A DNA stretch of 64,000 nucleotides. Origin: Bifidobacterium choladohabitans (GTDB lineage: Bacteria > Actinomycetota > Actinomycetes > Actinomycetales > Bifidobacteriaceae). A model generated the notes under the pieces. It worked only from the letters and a program-made list of their open reading frames with translations, searched no databases and was not told where the DNA came from. The stretch is from positions 1 to 64,000 of the forward strand of contig NZ_JACFPL010000001.1 in the NCBI RefSeq assembly GCF_016102005.1. The letters are read 5' to 3'. Below, one piece after another: positions 18,715 to 28,900 of this stretch (the first letter of the stretch is position 1; each line of letters opens with the position of its first letter). The position numbers and the translations under genes are program-made.

Positions 18715-19152
18715 ATGACCAAACCTCCTACCGGACCTGACATGGCCACAGCCCTGGTGGTGATGCTGGGTGGAACCCTGGGCACCGGCTGCCGGTACGC
18801 CTTGAGCCTGCTGCCGGGCCAGAGCGGCCCACTGCATCCGGGAACCCTCCTGGCCAACCTGATCGCCTGCGCAGGCTACGCCCTGCTGACCGCTTTCCTG
18901 GCCGGGCTGCCAAAAAGCGCACATCCGCACCGAAGGCAACTGACCAACAAGGGTCTGGGCATGGGCCTGTGCGGAGGACTGTCAACCATGTCCACCCTTT
19001 CGCTGGAACTGGTCCAAGGCCTGTCAGGCGGTCAACTCCAAGCAACCCTTGCCTACCTGCTGGTCTCCTTCGCCGGAGGCCTCTTGGTCTCCTGGGCCAT
19101 GGCAACGCTGGGAGCGCGTCTTGCCGCACGCATCCAGGCGGGTGCGCGATGA
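18715..19152 (+). CDS. crcB: Fluoride channel CrcB/Fluc, first subunit
   Basis: A small fluoride-export channel subunit of about 145 residues with four transmembrane helices. Fluc landmarks are GGTLGTGCRYALS, the LLANLIACAGY helix with its channel asparagine, and GLCGGLSTMSTLSLE containing the track Ser/Thr residues. The start is uncertain: ATG at 18715 or 18742, neither with a strong ribosome binding site. Longer upstream frames run into the riboswitch and are rejected. It overlaps the second crcB by ATGA. Paired non-identical CrcB proteins in Gram-positives form heterodimers, and I infer that here. Confidence 0.88.
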   Translation: MTKPPTGPDMATALVVMLGGTLGTGCRYALSLLPGQSGPLHPGTLLANLIACAGYALLTAFLAGLPKSAHPHRRQLTNKGLGMGLCGGLSTMSTLSLELVQGLSGGQLQATLAYLLVSFAGGLLVSWAMATLGARLAARIQAGAR

Positions 19153-19529
19153 CCATTACGTTTACGTTGCTGATTTGCCTGTGCGGCGGCCTGGGTGCCG
19201 CACTGCGCTACCTGCTGGACACACTGGTCAAGGCCCGCTGGCAGGTGGACCTGCCCCTGTCGACCATGCTCATCAACCTGCTGGCCGGATTCGCCGCAGG
19301 ACTGGTGGCCGCCCTTGCCACCTTCCACGGACTGCCCGCCTGGGGACGGCTGCTGCTGGCCACAGGACTGCTGGGCGGCTTCTCCACCTTCTCGACAGCG
19401 GTCAACGAAGTGTTGGCCCTGACCCGGCAGAGACGGCACCTGGCGGCTCTGGGCTATCTGGCAGCTTCAATCTTTCTGCCGCCACTGCTGACTGCCCTTG
19501 GTTTCATGCTGGCCGGACCGGGCATGTAG
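19149..19529 (+). CDS. crcB: Fluoride channel CrcB/Fluc, second subunit
   Basis: A 126-residue four-helix CrcB protein. Visible motifs are GGLGAALRYLLDTLV, STMLINLLAGFAAG with the conserved asparagine, and GLLGGFSTFSTAVNE. It begins at ATG 19149, four bases into the end of the first subunit gene, so the two are translationally coupled and controlled by the same fluoride riboswitch. Length is typical of Fluc. The convergent BASS gene ends 33 bp away. Confidence 0.92.
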   Translation: MTITFTLLICLCGGLGAALRYLLDTLVKARWQVDLPLSTMLINLLAGFAAGLVAALATFHGLPAWGRLLLATGLLGGFSTFSTAVNEVLALTRQRRHLAALGYLAASIFLPPLLTALGFMLAGPGM

Positions 19530-19561
19530 CAGATCCAGCCAGCAATCAAGGCGTTCCGGAA

Positions 19562-20569
19562 TCAGGCGCGAGCCGGTTCCGGACGACCCTGGGCGGAGTC
19601 AGCGGCGATCCCCAGGCGGTCGTCATGCCGACGCCACCAGGCGGACAGTACCGATCCGGAGATGTTGTGCCAGACGCTGAAGAAGGTGGAGGGGATGGCC
19701 ACGATCGGGTCGGCTGCGAAGGCCTGCAGGGCCAGAGTCGCGCCCAGTCCGGAATCCTGCATGCCCACCTCAAAGGTGATGGCCTTCTGCTGGGCGTAGC
19801 GGAAGCCCTTGGGGTAGATGCGGTACATGAGCCGGCTGAAGAGGAAGCCCAGCCCGTATCCGCACAGGTTGTGGAGCATGACCACCGGCAGAACCAGGGC
19901 AGTGGCGGCGGTGAAGAGCTTGGCATGGTTGACGGAGACGACCACGCCGATGATGACCAGGATGGCGATCTGCGAGACTGCCGGCAGGGCCACGGTCACC
20001 TTCTGCACCTTCTCCTTGAAGATGGCGTGGACGGCCAGGCCCAGGGCGATGGGGATCAGCACCACCTCAAGGGCGGTCAGGAAGAGCTGCTTGGTGGGGA
20101 TGGCCACATACTGGCTGGCCAGCAGGTTCATCAGCATGGGGATCATGAAGGGCGCGCAAAGCGTGGAAAGCAGGCCTATGGACACGTCCAGGGCCACATC
20201 GCCACGCGACAGGTAGGACATGACGTTGGAGGAGGTCCCCGAGGGGCAGCAGCCCACCAGGATGACTCCCACGGCGATCATGCCGTCCAGCCGGAAGATG
20301 CGGCAGAGCAGCACGGCCAGCAGGGGCATGATCAGGTAATGGGCTATGGTGCCGACGATGACCATGAGCGGCATTTTGACGATTCGCTTGAAGTCGTCCA
20401 GGCTCAGGGTCAGTCCCATGCCGAAGAGAATAATGCTCAGGAAGTAGTTGGTGTAGCTGCGGGCCCAAATGCTAATCTGCGGGACAAAGAAGTTGATGGC
20501 GGCCCAAACTAGGACCACCAGAATGAACCACTTAGTCAACCAGTCACTGAACCGCTGCACCTTTTGCAT
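19562..20569 (-). CDS. Bile acid:sodium symporter family (BASS) transporter
   Basis: A 335-residue membrane protein with nine or ten helices, starting FSDWLTKWFILVVLVWAAINFF. The family's Na+-site region is clear: GVILVGCCPSGTSSNVMSYL in the crossover helix, and KAITFEVGMQDSGLGATLAL in the second repeat, which carries the family's conserved E and Q. Substrates of bacterial BASS proteins include bile acids, pyruvate and pantoate; none can be assigned here. The ATG at 20569 follows AGGA; upstream in-frame residues look non-coding. It is convergent with crcB. Confidence 0.9.
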   Translation of the reverse strand: MQKVQRFSDWLTKWFILVVLVWAAINFFVPQISIWARSYTNYFLSIILFGMGLTLSLDDFKRIVKMPLMVIVGTIAHYLIMPLLAVLLCRIFRLDGMIAVGVILVGCCPSGTSSNVMSYLSRGDVALDVSIGLLSTLCAPFMIPMLMNLLASQYVAIPTKQLFLTALEVVLIPIALGLAVHAIFKEKVQKVTVALPAVSQIAILVIIGVVVSVNHAKLFTAATALVLPVVMLHNLCGYGLGFLFSRLMYRIYPKGFRYAQQKAITFEVGMQDSGLGATLALQAFAADPIVAIPSTFFSVWHNISGSVLSAWWRRHDDRLGIAADSAQGRPEPARA

Positions 20570-20675
20570 GATTCCTGACCACTTCCTCTCGATAGTTCTC
20601 TCTGTTGTAGGGGCAAAATTAGGAAACCCAAGTCGAGAGCGCAGGTGAATGGTCACATTTTGGACGTGCTGAAAT

Positions 20676-21458
20676 TCACTTGACCAGGACGGGTGTGCCG
20701 GCGGGCACGGACTGCATGATCCATAGGGCGTCGGGCGCGGTCAGTCGGATGCAACCGTGGGAGCTAGGGCGGACACCCAGCAAGTCAGCCTCCTCCTTGA
20801 TGTAGCTGCCGCTGGAATCAGTGGGGACCGAGTGGAAGAGGAAGACCCCGTGGTTCAGAAAGCTGGTGTAGTAACGGGCGCCCATCCCCTCCCTGGGGTT
20901 GTAGAAGTGGTCGCCGCGCTCAGACTGGATGCGGAAGCTGCCCTTGGGCGTGGAATCGTCCATGCCCGTCGAGGCGTACATGGTGTAGAGCAGTTGAGAC
21001 CCGTCGCGCACATAGACCCGCTGATCCTGAAGGCTGACCTCCAGGGAGAGGCCAGGATGGACCGCAGGATCCGGGTAATCGACCTGCTGCGAAGGCTTGA
21101 GCCAATCGACAGGCTGAGCAGATGCGCCAGCAGGCTCGGTCTTCTGAACCTTTGTCCGCTCCCCTGCTTGTTCTTTTTTCGCTGATGAAGCGGAGGACTC
21201 GGATTTACCGGAATGATGCGCCTTGGGAAATTGTCTCGCCGAAACGGTGGCTGTGCTGGAAGCGCTCGCACCTGCTGAACGTTCCGCATGGGCCGCATCC
21301 ACCGGCTGGATCAGGTTGACGATCATGACTGTCAACAACAGCGTCAACAGGGCGGTTGTCACCACCACAGGCGTGCGGCGGATAGGGTCCAGCAGCCAAC
21401 GGAGCATGGCAATCACACGCCGCTTAAGGCGTTTGCTATCCAATCCCCAGACAGCCAT
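20676..21458 (-). CDS. Membrane-anchored L,D-transpeptidase (YkuD domain)
   Basis: Forms 3-3 peptidoglycan cross-links or attaches proteins outside the membrane. A cytoplasmic N terminus leads to one signal-anchor helix (TPVVVTTALLTLLLTVMIVNLI). A Ser/Ala/Lys-rich linker and a C-terminal YkuD domain (about 140-260) follow. The catalytic motif SHGCIRL near residue 240 supplies Cys and His, and GSFRIQSERGDHFYNP and NHGVFLFHSVP are also family-typical. The ATG at 21458 follows AAGGGGAAGG; one at 21479 has no ribosome binding site. No peptidoglycan-binding repeat is seen. Confidence 0.91.
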   Translation of the reverse strand: MAVWGLDSKRLKRRVIAMLRWLLDPIRRTPVVVTTALLTLLLTVMIVNLIQPVDAAHAERSAGASASSTATVSARQFPKAHHSGKSESSASSAKKEQAGERTKVQKTEPAGASAQPVDWLKPSQQVDYPDPAVHPGLSLEVSLQDQRVYVRDGSQLLYTMYASTGMDDSTPKGSFRIQSERGDHFYNPREGMGARYYTSFLNHGVFLFHSVPTDSSGSYIKEEADLLGVRPSSHGCIRLTAPDALWIMQSVPAGTPVLVK

Positions 21459-21533
21459 GTCCTTCCCCTTCGTTGCCATCGAACGAACCTATATGCACAG
21501 TTCATTTTAGCGGCAGAAGGAAATAGGGAGGAC

Positions 21534-22334
21534 TCAACCTTTCAGCACTTGCCTGGCCCAATCCTCCAGCAGGTCGCACACCAGGGCCGTCTGCTCGATC
21601 TGCACATTGTGGCCGGCCTGGTCCAACACCGAGTAGGAGGCCCGGGGGAAGCGGCAGGCCAGGTCGAATTGGTCCAGGTAGCCCACACGGTCGTCCTGGC
21701 GGCCGCAGACGAAGAGCACAGGGGCTATGAATCCGGACCAAACCTGGTCGAATTCCATATCCAGCTGGTAGTGCCCCTCCATTCGAGCCACCGTATCGGC
21801 ATCGGCCGAACGAATGCCGGGCATGATGGTGCGTTGGTAGGCCTCAAGATGCTCCCGGGACTCGACCACAGCCATCTGCCGGTAAGCATGCCTGGTGAAC
21901 TCGTCCACATCGGCCAGTCCCTGGTCGTCCCGGACCAGCACCTGACGCGGGGGCAGGCGCCTGTGGGCGGTCACCGGGTCGACCACTGAAGAAAGCAGAG
22001 CCATCCCCCGGCAGCGGTCCAACCGACCGGCTGCAGCATGGCGACTGAGCAGCCCGCCCAGGGAGTTGCCCACCAGGGCGAAGGGGCCGCCACCGCTGAA
22101 AATGTCCACCTGGTCATCCAGCCACCGGGCCAGACCGTCCAGATCGAGGATAGACGGGTCGGGCGGTGTGCGGCCGAAGCCAGGCTGGTCCAGGTAAATC
22201 CGCTCGAAGCCGCAGACCCGCTCAAAGACGGGGTCCAGGTCGTCGAAGATGTGGTGGTCCACACCTGATCCGTGCACAAAGATCAGCGGCAGCCCATGAC
22301 CCCTGCGAATGGCGAACCCGGGCTTGGAGTTCAC
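21534..22334 (-). CDS. Alpha/beta-fold hydrolase
   Basis: A 266-residue hydrolase of unknown substrate. The oxyanion region is LIFVHGSGVDHHIFDDLDPVF. The nucleophile elbow GNSLGGL supplies the catalytic serine near residue 88. A late acid lies in CGRQDDRVGYLDQF, and the terminal His in AGHNVQIEQ completes the triad. No signal peptide. The start is GTG at 22334, overlapping the upstream ychF stop as GTGA, so it is the second gene of that pair. Confidence 0.88.
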   Translation of the reverse strand: MNSKPGFAIRRGHGLPLIFVHGSGVDHHIFDDLDPVFERVCGFERIYLDQPGFGRTPPDPSILDLDGLARWLDDQVDIFSGGGPFALVGNSLGGLLSRHAAAGRLDRCRGMALLSSVVDPVTAHRRLPPRQVLVRDDQGLADVDEFTRHAYRQMAVVESREHLEAYQRTIMPGIRSADADTVARMEGHYQLDMEFDQVWSGFIAPVLFVCGRQDDRVGYLDQFDLACRFPRASYSVLDQAGHNVQIEQTALVCDLLEDWARQVLKG

Positions 22335-23437
22335 TTCTTTGAACCGGAGGGGATGCCGGTCTTGAACTCCACGATGTCGCCGTCCTGCATGACGTAGTCC
22401 TTGCCCTCGAGGCGCATTTTGCCCTCCTCGCGCACCTTGGCGTAGGAGCCGTCGGCGGCCACGAAGTCGTCGTAGGAGACCACCTCGGCCTTGATGAAGC
22501 CCTTCTCGAAGTCGGTGTGGATGACCCCGGCGGCCTGGGGGGCGGTCCAGCCCTTATGGATCTGCCAGGCGCGCACCTCCTTGACCCCGGCGGTCAGGAA
22601 GGTCTGCAGACCAAGGATGTCGAAGCCCACCCGGGCCAGCTGGTCCAGGCCAGATTCCTTGAGTCCGGCGTCAGTCAGCATCTCGCGGGCGTCGGCCTCG
22701 TCCAGCTCGGTCAGCTCGGACTCGAATTGGGCATTGAGGAAGATGGCGGGCGCAGGAGCCACGGAGTCGGCCAGCTGCTTCTTCAAGTCCTCGTTCTGCA
22801 GCTCGTCGTCGTCCACGTTGAAGACGTATATGAAGGGCTTGGCGGTCATCAGATGCAGGTCGTAGAGCTCGTCCTTGTCGATGTCCCCGGCCTGGGCCGC
22901 CTGGTCGATGGTCCGCCCCTGGCCCAGAATCTCCTTGGCCTTGCGGACGGTGTCCAGGTAGGCGGGCTTGATCTTGCCGCCGCGCTGGTCCTTCTCCAGC
23001 TTGGGCAGGGCCTTGTCGATGGTCTGCATGTCGGCCAGGATCAGCTCGGTGTTGATGGTGTCGATGTCGTCGGCCGGATCCACCTTGCCGTTGACGTGGA
23101 CGATGTCGTCGTCATTGAAGGCGCGGACCACCTCGCAGATGGCGTCGGCCTCGCGGATGTTGGCCAGGAACTGGTTGCCCAGCCCCTCCCCCTCCGAGGC
23201 CCCCTTGACGATGCCGGCGATGTCCACGAAGGTGACCGTGGCGGGCACGATCTTGTCTGTGTGGACCAGCTTGGCCAGGACGGGCAGCCGGTCGTCGGGC
23301 AGGGGCACGATGCCGGTATTGGGCTCGATGGTGGCGAAGGGATAGTTCTCCGCCAGAACGTTGTTGCGGGTGAGAGCGTTGAAGAGTGTGGACTTGCCGA
23401 CGTTGGGCAGCCCGACGATTCCTATGGTTAACGACAT
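22331..23437 (-). CDS. ychF: Redox-regulated ATPase YchF (Obg family)
   Basis: A ribosome-associated P-loop ATPase of 368 residues. The G1 motif GLPNVGKSTLFNAL and the switch segment NYPFATIEPNTGIV are diagnostic. FVDIAGIVKGASEGEGLGN gives G3, and FIYVFNVDDDE lies at the altered G4 that favours ATP over GTP. A coiled-coil insertion (about 130-200) and a C-terminal TGS domain (about 280-365, WTAPQAAGVIHTDFEKGFI) follow. Full length. It lies upstream of, and overlaps, the hydrolase gene. Confidence 0.97.
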   Translation of the reverse strand: MSLTIGIVGLPNVGKSTLFNALTRNNVLAENYPFATIEPNTGIVPLPDDRLPVLAKLVHTDKIVPATVTFVDIAGIVKGASEGEGLGNQFLANIREADAICEVVRAFNDDDIVHVNGKVDPADDIDTINTELILADMQTIDKALPKLEKDQRGGKIKPAYLDTVRKAKEILGQGRTIDQAAQAGDIDKDELYDLHLMTAKPFIYVFNVDDDELQNEDLKKQLADSVAPAPAIFLNAQFESELTELDEADAREMLTDAGLKESGLDQLARVGFDILGLQTFLTAGVKEVRAWQIHKGWTAPQAAGVIHTDFEKGFIKAEVVSYDDFVAADGSYAKVREEGKMRLEGKDYVMQDGDIVEFKTGIPSGSKK

Positions 23438-23479
23438 ATGTACCAGTCTATTGCCCGGACTGCCCCGGCGTGGCTCCCC

Positions 23480-24283
23480 CTAGTCGCCGCGCTCCACCGC
23501 ATCGATGGCCTCGATGACCGCTCCACGGAAGCCGTGCTTCTCTAGGGATGCAACGCCCTTGATGGTGGTTCCGCCCGGCGAGCAGACCGCGTCCTTCATG
23601 GCTCCGGGGTTGGTACCGGTGGCCAGGTAGAGGGCTCCGGTCCCCTCCACCATTCGCGCCGCCAGCCTGTAGGCCGCCTGCCTGGGCAGCCCATGCTCCA
23701 CCCCGGCGTCGGCCAGGGCCTCCATGTACATGGCCGTGTAGGCGGGTGCGCATCCGGCGATGGTCGTGCCCACCGAGACCAGCTCCCGGGGCAGCCGCTC
23801 GATCATGGCCACCGGGTCGAAGACCTGGGTGAAGAGCTCCCGCTGCTGGTCGGTCAGGGTGTCGTCCTCCTGGGTGACCAGAATCCCCTGCCCTACCGAA
23901 ATGGGGGTATTGGGGATGGCGCAGATCAGGTGGGTGCCCTCCTCCAGGATGTCGGCATAGTCCTCAAGGGTCATGCCGCCCACCACCGAAAGGACCATGC
24001 GGTCCGGGTCAGCCAGCTCATGGCGGATGGGCTCGCAGACCTGGGCCACCTGCCCAGGCTTGACGGCCAGAATCACCAGATCAGCGGCCGCAGCCACCTC
24101 GGTGCCGGAGTGCATGGGCCGCACCCCCAGCTGTGCCGTCCGCACCACCAGCCGGTCGTAGTGGGCTGCACAGGCCACAATCCGGCCGCCGGGCAGCACG
24201 CCCGCGTCGACCAGCCCCTGGGCCATGGCCTGGGCCATGTTGCCGTATCCGATGAAGCCGAGAGTCAATGAGTCCGTGTTCAT
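23480..24283 (-). CDS. proC: Pyrroline-5-carboxylate reductase
   Basis: Last step of proline synthesis: reduces pyrroline-5-carboxylate with NAD(P)H. A 267-residue protein. The Rossmann loop GFIGYGNMAQAMAQGL opens it, VVGGMTLED lies mid-protein, and the C-terminal dimerisation region carries AGCAPAYTAMYMEALADAGV and SPGGTTIKGVASLEKHGFRG, the family signature. The ATG at 24283 was chosen because the Rossmann fold starts directly after; the ribosome binding site is only GAGG-like. It lies between ychF and the peptidase gene on the same strand. Confidence 0.96.
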   Translation of the reverse strand: MNTDSLTLGFIGYGNMAQAMAQGLVDAGVLPGGRIVACAAHYDRLVVRTAQLGVRPMHSGTEVAAAADLVILAVKPGQVAQVCEPIRHELADPDRMVLSVVGGMTLEDYADILEEGTHLICAIPNTPISVGQGILVTQEDDTLTDQQRELFTQVFDPVAMIERLPRELVSVGTTIAGCAPAYTAMYMEALADAGVEHGLPRQAAYRLAARMVEGTGALYLATGTNPGAMKDAVCSPGGTTIKGVASLEKHGFRGAVIEAIDAVERGD

Positions 24284-24293
24284 GCCCTCAAGT

Positions 24294-25673
24294 CTAGCCG
24301 CGCGCCGGGAAGAGCCCCTCCAGATCGCCGCGTTCCAGGGCCAGCCGGTAGAGGTGGGCGAAGACCCTGTCCCCGTGCAGACCGTCATGCTCGAACTCGT
24401 TGGTCACCCAGGCATGGGCGTGACCCACGCGCGAGAGGGTGTCCAGCTGAAGCTCGGAGGGCACGTAGAGGTCGTCGGCATAGACCGCTGCCTGCAAGGG
24501 AACCTGATTGTCGGCCAGACGCTCGGGATCGTACAGGTGGCCCCAGGAGCCCTCCTCCATGAGCAGGCTGACCGCCGGGCCGAAGGGGCGCAGGGCCGAC
24601 TCCTGCTCGAACATCCAGGGGAAGATCGCCTCCCCGGTGAACATGAGCGGGCGGGCAGCAGTGTCGAATTCGGGTCGGGCATCGCGCACCCGCTGCCCAG
24701 CCCAGCGCAGGGGTTCACAGTCCCCATCGGCGTAGATGAACTCCTGCAGGGGCCAGTAGAGCGGTGTAACGGCAGTGGCCGCCCGCACCCCCTCCAGGAA
24801 GGTCTGCGAGAGGGTGGCCCGTGAGCTGCTGGGGCCGGAGGCGGGCAGGCTGCCGTCGCCTTCCAGGAAGGCCGTGTCCAGCAGCCAGTGGAGGCGCTCG
24901 AACCCGCCGCTCTTGCCCAGGTCGGCGCCCAAGGTCTGCAGCCGCTCCACGCTCAGGGGGTCGCCGCCGGGCAGGACCACATCGCCCTGGGCCAGCCGGT
25001 CGGCAATGGCCGCCACTCGGTCTTGATCCCCCGGATAGCGCTGATAGAAGGCCTGGGACCGCTGGGCCATCTTGGTAAAGGTGTGGGAGAAGAGCTCGTA
25101 TGCATCAGTGGGGATGTGGGGTACGCCTCCGGCAGTGAAGGCCGCAGCCAGCCCTTCTGGGAAGTTCGACAGGTAGGCCAGGGTCAGATAGCCGCCAAAG
25201 CTCTGCCCCAGAGCGACCCAGGGACGGCCGGCGAAGACCGTGCGACGCAGGTGCTCGAAGTCCCGGATGATGGAGTCGGCCAGAAAATGCTTCAGATAGT
25301 CGGCCTGGGCCCGGGGCTCACCCAAGGAGGCCATGGTGGAGCCATCAATGGCGTTGGACCGGCCCGTACCCCGCTGGTCGGGCAGGACAATGCGGAAGTG
25401 GCGCAGGGCCTCAGGCATCCACCCGTCGGCAGTGGCGTTCAACGGCCGTGGGGCGCCCGAGCCTGGTCCGCCCTGCAGGTAGACCAGCAGCGGCAGGTCA
25501 TCGTGGATGTGCTCGGGGGCACAGACCACGCGGTAGAAGCAGCGGATGACCCCCTGGTCCGAATGATCTTCGGCTCGCCAGACGCCAGGTTCACTGCCCG
25601 CCCAGTCCAAGGGAACGGGGATGGACCCCTCCCGAACGTAGAGTCCCGGCAGATAGTATCCCTGGTTGGTCAT
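24294..25673 (-). CDS. Proline iminopeptidase-like peptidase (S33 alpha/beta hydrolase)
   Basis: A 459-residue S33-family hydrolase that probably removes N-terminal proline or cleaves small peptides. The oxyanion motif YLQGGPGSGAPRPLN and the downstream LPDQRGTGRSN are diagnostic. GQSFGGYLTLAYLSNFPEG provides the nucleophile serine (about 195), and the C-terminal EFEHDGLHGDRVF supplies the His. A cap domain separates these (about 220-370). No signal peptide, so cytoplasmic. The ATG at 25673 has AAGGAG eight bases upstream. Proximity to proC suggests but does not prove a proline-recycling link. Confidence 0.9.
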   Translation of the reverse strand: MTNQGYYLPGLYVREGSIPVPLDWAGSEPGVWRAEDHSDQGVIRCFYRVVCAPEHIHDDLPLLVYLQGGPGSGAPRPLNATADGWMPEALRHFRIVLPDQRGTGRSNAIDGSTMASLGEPRAQADYLKHFLADSIIRDFEHLRRTVFAGRPWVALGQSFGGYLTLAYLSNFPEGLAAAFTAGGVPHIPTDAYELFSHTFTKMAQRSQAFYQRYPGDQDRVAAIADRLAQGDVVLPGGDPLSVERLQTLGADLGKSGGFERLHWLLDTAFLEGDGSLPASGPSSSRATLSQTFLEGVRAATAVTPLYWPLQEFIYADGDCEPLRWAGQRVRDARPEFDTAARPLMFTGEAIFPWMFEQESALRPFGPAVSLLMEEGSWGHLYDPERLADNQVPLQAAVYADDLYVPSELQLDTLSRVGHAHAWVTNEFEHDGLHGDRVFAHLYRLALERGDLEGLFPARG

Positions 25674-25926
25674 ATGCTGGCTCCTTTCTTTGAGATCAGT
25701 CGGATTCATTGTTCCCGGGCGGTTGGACCTGGCTCGTGTGTTGTCCGTGGGCCGGGTGGTAGGGTGAAAAGCGGGGGATGTCGAGAAGACGGCTGGCTTT
25801 TGTCGTGACTCGTGCAGTCTGTTGCACGGGCTGGTATTGAGCAATGGGCGGCTTTCCGAAAAGAAGAACTTTGTTATGCAAGCGGCGTTGATTCCGTTTG
25901 GTGTTTGGTGAAGGGGTTTTGGTTTG
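25674..25926. other. Divergent promoter region, no gene
   Basis: About 250 bp between the peptidase gene (minus) and the surface-protein gene (plus). It must hold both promoters. No riboswitch, repeat or convincing small gene was recognised. Confidence 0.5.
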
Positions 25927-28900
25927 ATGCATCTGGTTTCCCGTCTGCGTCGCATCATGGCGATGATGACCGTCCTGATCAGCCTGCTGGCAGGCCTGGG
26001 CGTCGCATCCGCCCAGGCGGCGGATGCTCCTGTCCTCACCGGGGGGGGGGGTCGTCAGACCCCTCGCGTAGCTGAGCAAACCCCCGGCATTCCCCCCAGC
26101 AACACTCCAGAAACCCCACTGCCCTCGCCATCGCCGATACAAGCCGCCACACCGTTAAGCCAAACAGCAAGTACAGGAACCCCGTCATCGACGACGGGAA
26201 CACCCGGCAGCATAGGCTCCGCCCAGACCAAACCAGCCGAAAAGAGGGATGGTCAGGCTTCGCACATAGTGCGCTTCGACCCGGCCGACGGCAGCAAACC
26301 CACCCAAACGAGCGTGAAAACCGGCACCCTCGCCGATCCCCCGCAGCAGAACCCTCAACGTGAGGGCTTCCGGTTCGACGGATGGACACACGACGGCCAG
26401 CCCTTCGACTTGCAGACCCCCATCCTCCAGGACACGACCCTGAAAGCCCAATGGTCGAAAACCACGGACTGGACGCTGAACCCGGATCATGGGCCCGCCT
26501 CCGGCGCCCGGCTGACAATCAGCCCGCCCGACAGGCAGGAGCCTCAATTCGCCAGCATCCAAACGGCAGGCGGCCAGTTCCTCGGCTTGGCCGGCGACGG
26601 CCGCATCTACACCTGGACGCAGGAGAGCACACCCAAACAGGCTCCCTCCCCCGTGCAGGCCCCTGCCGGGTTCCGCTACCTGCAGGCCGCAGCAGGCAGC
26701 CGATCGCAGGCCGCGTTAGGATCCGACCAGCGGATATACACCTGGAACAGCAGACAAGCAACGCCCACCATCCTCGACACCGGCAAGGATGCCGGGTTCA
26801 CCAGCATCAGCACGGACAATGACCTCCTGCTGGCGGTGGACCGGCAGGGACAGGTCCACGCCTATCAGGCCAGCAATGCCGACAGCCAGGGCCTGAACCC
26901 GAAATTCTTGGAGCAGGCCGCCATCAGCCTGCCCGGGCAGGCGCAGGCCGTCACCGCCGTCGCCTCCGCCAGCCAGGCGCTCATCGTGGACGAGGACGGG
27001 CAGGTCTGGACCTGGGAGATGAGCAATCTCGGGAAAGCCGAGCCTGCACGCGTCAAGCAGCAGCCGGAAACCCGTATCGTCCAGGCCCAGGCCCTCAGCC
27101 AGGGGTTCCTCCTCCTGGACGCGGACGGGCAGGCCCGGTACCTGCCAGACGGGAAGAGCAGCCCGACAATCGTCAGCCTGCCCGGCGGCGAGCAAACCGG
27201 CAGAATCAACAGCAGCGACGATCAGGCCACGATCATCGACAAACACGGCCACGTCTGGGCCTGGCAGCCCGGAGAAACCCCCAAGCGCGCGGACGACGGG
27301 AGCCAGCAGTACATGCAGGCCACCGCTGCCGGCGGCAGGATCGCCGCCATCAGCAGGCAGGGCAATATGTTCACTTGGAGCCTAGATAAGCAGGGCCGGC
27401 CCGGCAAGCCAGCCAGACTCGACACCACAGCCAGACTCGACACCACAGCCGCGCCCATCTTGGAAACAGCCAGCATGGACAGCCAACCGCTCAAACTCAC
27501 CAAGAACAACAACTCATGGCAGACAAGCATGCCCGCGCATAAGCCAGGGCCAGCCGCCATCCTCATCACCGGCAGGCAGGACGGGCAGCCTTTCGCCAGG
27601 AGCCTTGCGTACACAGTCGACCAGCCGCCGGCACGAGCTGCGGAACCAGGATCCGCGTTCACGGTCCGCTTCGACACGGGAGGCGGAAACCCCAAACCAG
27701 CAGACCAGACCGTCCCCGCCCCATACGGGAGGGCGAAGCGGCCCTCCCCCGACCCTGTGCGGGAAGGCTTCCTGTTCGACGGATGGTTCACCGGGCAGGT
27801 CGCCTACGATTTCAGCAGGCCCGTCGACAAGGACCTGGCCCTGACCGCCCACTGGTCGCCGGACAGCGGGAACAGCACGTGGAGCATCAGCCCGGACAAG
27901 GGCAGCCAGCTGGGCAGGGAATCCACCACCATCACTCCGCCTGACAGCGCCAGCCGGGGCATCAGGTTCAACCAGGTCAGCGCATCAATAGATGACAGAT
28001 ATCCTTCCTATGGTTTTTCCTTGGCTGTGGGCAGCGACGGGAACGCCTACGCCTGGGGAAACAACCAGTTTGGCCAGCTCGGCGACGGGACGAGAACTCA
28101 ACGGACTACACCGGTCATAGTGAAGACGCCCGACCGCAACACGTACCCGGACCTGCCCCAGGATTTCACCTACGTGCAGGTCAGCGCCGGATACCGGCAT
28201 TCCCTAGCCCTGGGCAGCGACGGGAACGCCTACTCCTGGGGATACAACGGCTATGGCCAGCTCGGGGAGGGGACGGGCACCGAACGGCATGCGCCGGTCA
28301 GGGTGAGGACGCCCGACCGCAACACGTACCCGGACCTGCCCAAGGATTTCACCTACGTGCAGGTCAGCGCCGGAAACGATTTTTCGCTGGCCGTGGGCAG
28401 CGACGGCAACGCCTACGCCTGGGGATACAACGGCTATGGCCGGCTCGGCGACGGGACGAGCACCGACAAGAATGCGCCGGTCAGGGTGAAGACGCCTGAC
28501 CGCAAGGCGTACCCGGACCTGCCTGCGGATTTCACCTACCTGCAGGTCAGCGCCGGAGGCACTCATTCCCTGGCCCTGGGCAGCGACGGCAACGTTTACG
28601 CCTGGGGAGCCAACGGCTTTGGCCAGCTCGGCGACGGGACAGACAGCGACCGGCATGCGCCGGTCATGGTGAGGACGCCCGACCGCAACATGTACCCGGA
28701 CCTGCCCAAGGATTTCACCTACGTGCAGGTCAGCGCCGGAAACGATTTTTCGCTGGCCGTGGGCAGCGACGGGAACGCCTACTCCTGGGGACGGAACGAC
28801 AATGGCCAGCTCGGCGACGGGACATACGCCACTCGGTATACGCCGGTCAGGGTGAGGACGCCCGACCGCAAGGCGTACCCGGACCTGCCCCAGGATTTCA

